From the NCBI GenBank assembly GCA_012799545.1, contig JAAZLA010000165.1, forward strand, positions 1 to 9,157: a stretch of DNA of 9,157 nt, written 5' to 3'. Under the pieces are notes generated by a model. It did not search any database. It was not told where the DNA came from and was given only the letters and a program-made list of their open reading frames with translations. Shown here in pieces: positions 6,544 through 9,157 of this stretch. Numbering within the stretch: the stretch's first letter is position 1; every line of letters starts with the position of its first letter. The position numbers and the translations under genes were made by a program. Source of the DNA: Treponema sp. GTDB taxonomy: Bacteria > Spirochaetota > Spirochaetia > Treponematales > Treponemataceae.

Positions 6544-9157
6544 ATGAAAGGTATAGAATTAGAAAAGGCATATAATCCAAAAGACTTTGAAGATAGAATT
6601 TACGCAGACTGGGAAAAAAAAGGCTATTTTAAGCCAAAAACTGATACAGACTCAGCCTTGTATTCTGCAAATAAAGCATCAGAGAGCCTATCCGCTCCTG
6701 CAAATGCAGAAAGTTTCACTGTTGTTATTCCTCCTCCGAATGTAACCGGGGTGCTTCATATGGGGCATGGTTTAAATAACGCATTGCAAGATATTATTAT
6801 TCGCTATCATCGAATGACAGGGAAAAATACCCTCTGGCTTCCGGGAACAGATCATGCTGGCATTGCAACCCAAAATGTAGTAGAGCGTCGCCTAAAAAAA
6901 GAGGGACTTTCTCGCCATGACCTTGGTCGTGAAGCCTTTGTAAAAAAAACATGGGAAGTGAAAGAAGAGCACCATGAAATTATTACAAAGCAGCTTAAAA
7001 AAATAGGAGCCTCTGTCGATTGGAGTCGCGAGCGATTTACCATGGACGAGGGCTTATCTCGTGCTGTTCGCGAAGTGTTTGTAAGCCTTTTTGAAAGAGG
7101 CTTGATATACAAGGGAAATTATCTGGTAAACTGGTGTACCTCTTGTGGAACCGCCCTCGCTGACGACGAAGTTGAACATACAGACAAACAAGGGATGATG
7201 TATCACCTCTATTATGAAATTGAAGGTGCTTCTCTTCCTGCTGTAAAACTCGAAGACGGAACTGAGTTTCCTGGTGGCAATAAAATTGAAATCGCGACAA
7301 CGCGACCAGAAACCCTCCTTGGCGATACCGCCGTTGCGGTGCATCCCGATGACCCACGCTATACCGCTCTCATTGGTAAAAAAGTGCTATTGCCCTTAAC
7401 TGGGCGAAGTATTCCCGTTGTTGCCGACGGCTATGTCGACCCTTCTTTTGGAACAGGTGTGGTTAAAATAACGCCAGCTCACGACCCAAATGACTGGGAA
7501 CTTGGCCAACGACATAATCTAGAAATTATAAATATTCTCAATCCCGACGGCAGCTTAAACGACGCCGTCCCTAAAATCTATCAAGGACTTTCCTTAAAAG
7601 AGGCAAGAAAAAAAGTTTTAGAAGATTTAGTGGAACTGGGTCTATATAAGGAAGAAAAACCAATCTCTCACGCCGTCGGGCATTGTTATCGATGCGACAC
7701 CGTTGTCGAGCCCTATCTGAGCGATCAGTGGTTTGTCAAAATGAAGCCCCTTGCCGATAAGGCTTTGAAGGCTTGGAAGGACGGCGATATTGTGTTTTAT
7801 CCAAAAAAATGGGAGAACACTTATTCGCATTGGATGGAAAATATTCGCGATTGGTGCATAAGCCGTCAATTATGGTGGGGGCATCGCATTCCCGTTTGGT
7901 ATTGTGATAACTGTGGTGAAATGATGGTTAGCCGTGTTGACCTAAGCGAATGTACAAAGTGCAAAAGCAAAGAGATTCATCAAGATGCAGACGTTCTTGA
8001 CACTTGGTTTTCTAGCTGGCTCTGGCCTTTTTCAACCCTCGGTTGGCCAGAAAACGGGAAAAACATCGAAGACCTCGCCTCCGATTTTAAAACCTTTTAT
8101 CCGACAACAGCCCTCGTTACCGCCTATGATATTATCTTTTTTTGGGTAAGCCGCATGATAATGGCAGGTCTTGAATTTACCGGAAAGGTGCCTTTTAAAG
8201 ATATTTATATTCATGGACTCGTACGCGATAAACAAGGGCGCAAGATGAGTAAGTCCCTCGGTAACGGGCTTGATCCCCTAGAAATTACCGAAGAGTTTGG
8301 CTCCGATGCTATGAAGTTTACCCTTGGCTTTATGTGTGCTCAGGGGCAAGATATTTTAATCGATAAAGAATCTTTTAAGTTGGGAAGCCGCTTTGCAAAC
8401 AAAATATGGAATGCGAGTCGCTACTTGCTCGGTAATCTAGAAGAGAGAAATCTCGTTCCTATCCAAGATTCCGATTTAACAGACCTCGATAAATGGATAT
8501 ATGCTCGTCTCAATGAGGCGGTAAAAGCGCTTCGTAGTGCCCTTGAAACATATAGCTATAATGATGGGGCACAAGCTTTGTACGAATTTTTTTGGACAGA
8601 GTTTTGTGACTGGTATATTGAAGCAACAAAACTTTCATTTAGAAATGGTACAGATGCCGAAAAGGATAGGGCAACCTCGGTTTTGATGAATCTCCTTGAA
8701 GAAAGCCTTCGACTCTTGCATCCCTATCTACCCTTTGTTACAGAAGAAATCTATGCAAAACTTCCCCTAGAGGAAATTGCTGAAAACCGGGCGAAGGCAG
8801 CTTCACTTAATTCTTGTAGCAATGGCAATGCGTCGAAAATCTCATCGCCAAGCGAATACACAGGCATGCTCATTGCAGCGCCCTATCCCCTTGTAACAGA
8901 GGCGCGAGAAAATGAAGCTGTAGAAAAATCATTTAGACAGATGCAGGAGATAATTCGCTCTATTCGTGCCCTGCGAGCTGAATGCGGTTTAGGCCCTGAG
9001 TTAAAACTACATGTTTCTCTTCGAGCTCCTTCTGACGAAGACAAAAAGAATATGAGTGAAAAAACAGAGCTAATACTTCTTTTGGCAGGTCTTGGACAGC
9101 TCAATTTTTGTGACGAAAAACCCGAACAAACAATCGGCATGGTTGGAAAAGGATTTG
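6544..9157 (+). CDS. valS: Valyl-tRNA synthetase (3' end outside window)
   Basis: This class I synthetase charges tRNA-Val with valine and edits mischarged threonine. The frame is open from the ATG to the right edge (871 complete codons, no stop), so the last roughly 40-60 residues, normally the C-terminal coiled-coil arm, are missing. In order it shows the nucleotide-binding block PPPNVTGVLHMGH with HIGH-type HMGH (72-75), a first zinc-ribbon pair (C198/C201) matched by C381/C384, the CP1 editing domain with TTRPETLLGDTAV (252-264) and AHDPND (313-318), ISRQLWWGHRIPVW (439-452), a second zinc pair set (C454/C457, C470/C473), DTWFSS (486-491) and the KMSKS loop (567-571). The anticodon-binding helical domain follows (about 640-800). 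Two A/S/N-rich stretches (about 33-57 and 745-770) look like loop insertions. The start fits the conserved opening ELEKAYNPKDFE. It is transcribed divergently from sbcD. Confidence 0.97.
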   Translation, partial: MKGIELEKAYNPKDFEDRIYADWEKKGYFKPKTDTDSALYSANKASESLSAPANAESFTVVIPPPNVTGVLHMGHGLNNALQDIIIRYHRMTGKNTLWLPGTDHAGIATQNVVERRLKKEGLSRHDLGREAFVKKTWEVKEEHHEIITKQLKKIGASVDWSRERFTMDEGLSRAVREVFVSLFERGLIYKGNYLVNWCTSCGTALADDEVEHTDKQGMMYHLYYEIEGASLPAVKLEDGTEFPGGNKIEIATTRPETLLGDTAVAVHPDDPRYTALIGKKVLLPLTGRSIPVVADGYVDPSFGTGVVKITPAHDPNDWELGQRHNLEIINILNPDGSLNDAVPKIYQGLSLKEARKKVLEDLVELGLYKEEKPISHAVGHCYRCDTVVEPYLSDQWFVKMKPLADKALKAWKDGDIVFYPKKWENTYSHWMENIRDWCISRQLWWGHRIPVWYCDNCGEMMVSRVDLSECTKCKSKEIHQDADVLDTWFSSWLWPFSTLGWPENGKNIEDLASDFKTFYPTTALVTAYDIIFFWVSRMIMAGLEFTGKVPFKDIYIHGLVRDKQGRKMSKSLGNGLDPLEITEEFGSDAMKFTLGFMCAQGQDILIDKESFKLGSRFANKIWNASRYLLGNLEERNLVPIQDSDLTDLDKWIYARLNEAVKALRSALETYSYNDGAQALYEFFWTEFCDWYIEATKLSFRNGTDAEKDRATSVLMNLLEESLRLLHPYLPFVTEEIYAKLPLEEIAENRAKAASLNSCSNGNASKISSPSEYTGMLIAAPYPLVTEARENEAVEKSFRQMQEIIRSIRALRAECGLGPELKLHVSLRAPSDEDKKNMSEKTELILLLAGLGQLNFCDEKPEQTIGMVGKGF

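Noticed and set aside
6852..9140. Minus-strand open frames inside valS (6852-7112, 7037-7357, 7642-7869, 8032-8235, 8883-9140)
   Set aside because: They lie antisense to conserved ValS catalytic and editing segments, have no recognisable motifs, and two of them overlap each other in different frames.

Overview
This is a compact, AT-rich bacterial housekeeping segment. It has five protein-coding genes and almost no non-coding space. I see no mobile element, CRISPR array, rRNA or tRNA. My best guess at origin is a spirochaete of the Treponema type. That rests on overall composition, A-rich lysine/glutamate-heavy coding and the look of the proteins, not on any search; a low-GC Firmicute-like bacterium cannot be excluded.

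Layout. Bases 1-60 hold what is probably the very end of an upstream plus-strand gene, followed by a strong intrinsic terminator (61-100). A TtcA-family tRNA 2-thiolation enzyme follows at 154-876 (+). It converges on a three-gene minus-strand operon, read from right to left: sbcD (6483-5257), sbcC (5260-2387) and pncB (2363-909). sbcD and sbcC overlap by ATGA, and sbcC is 23 bp from pncB. The operon and ttcA appear to share a bidirectional terminator at 861-910. Divergent from sbcD across only 60 bp is valS (valyl-tRNA synthetase), which starts at 6544 (+) and runs off the right edge.

How the genes work together. SbcC (SMC-like ATPase with a zinc hook) and SbcD (Mre11-type nuclease) form the SbcCD complex, which cleaves hairpins and blocked DNA ends. 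PncB turns nicotinate into nicotinate mononucleotide for NAD salvage. TtcA and ValS are both translation genes acting on tRNA.

The most interesting signals are regulatory. The sbcD/valS gap holds two good sigma70-type promoters facing away from each other, with -35 boxes that touch. In both, the -10 box ends 6-7 nt before the ATG and there is no Shine-Dalgarno sequence, which predicts leaderless mRNAs. ttcA has a similar, weaker arrangement. The operon-internal genes sbcC and pncB have clear AGGAA ribosome sites. A hairpin also spans the sbcC stop codon just upstream of pncB. I found no new multi-gene system; the genes belong to known families.
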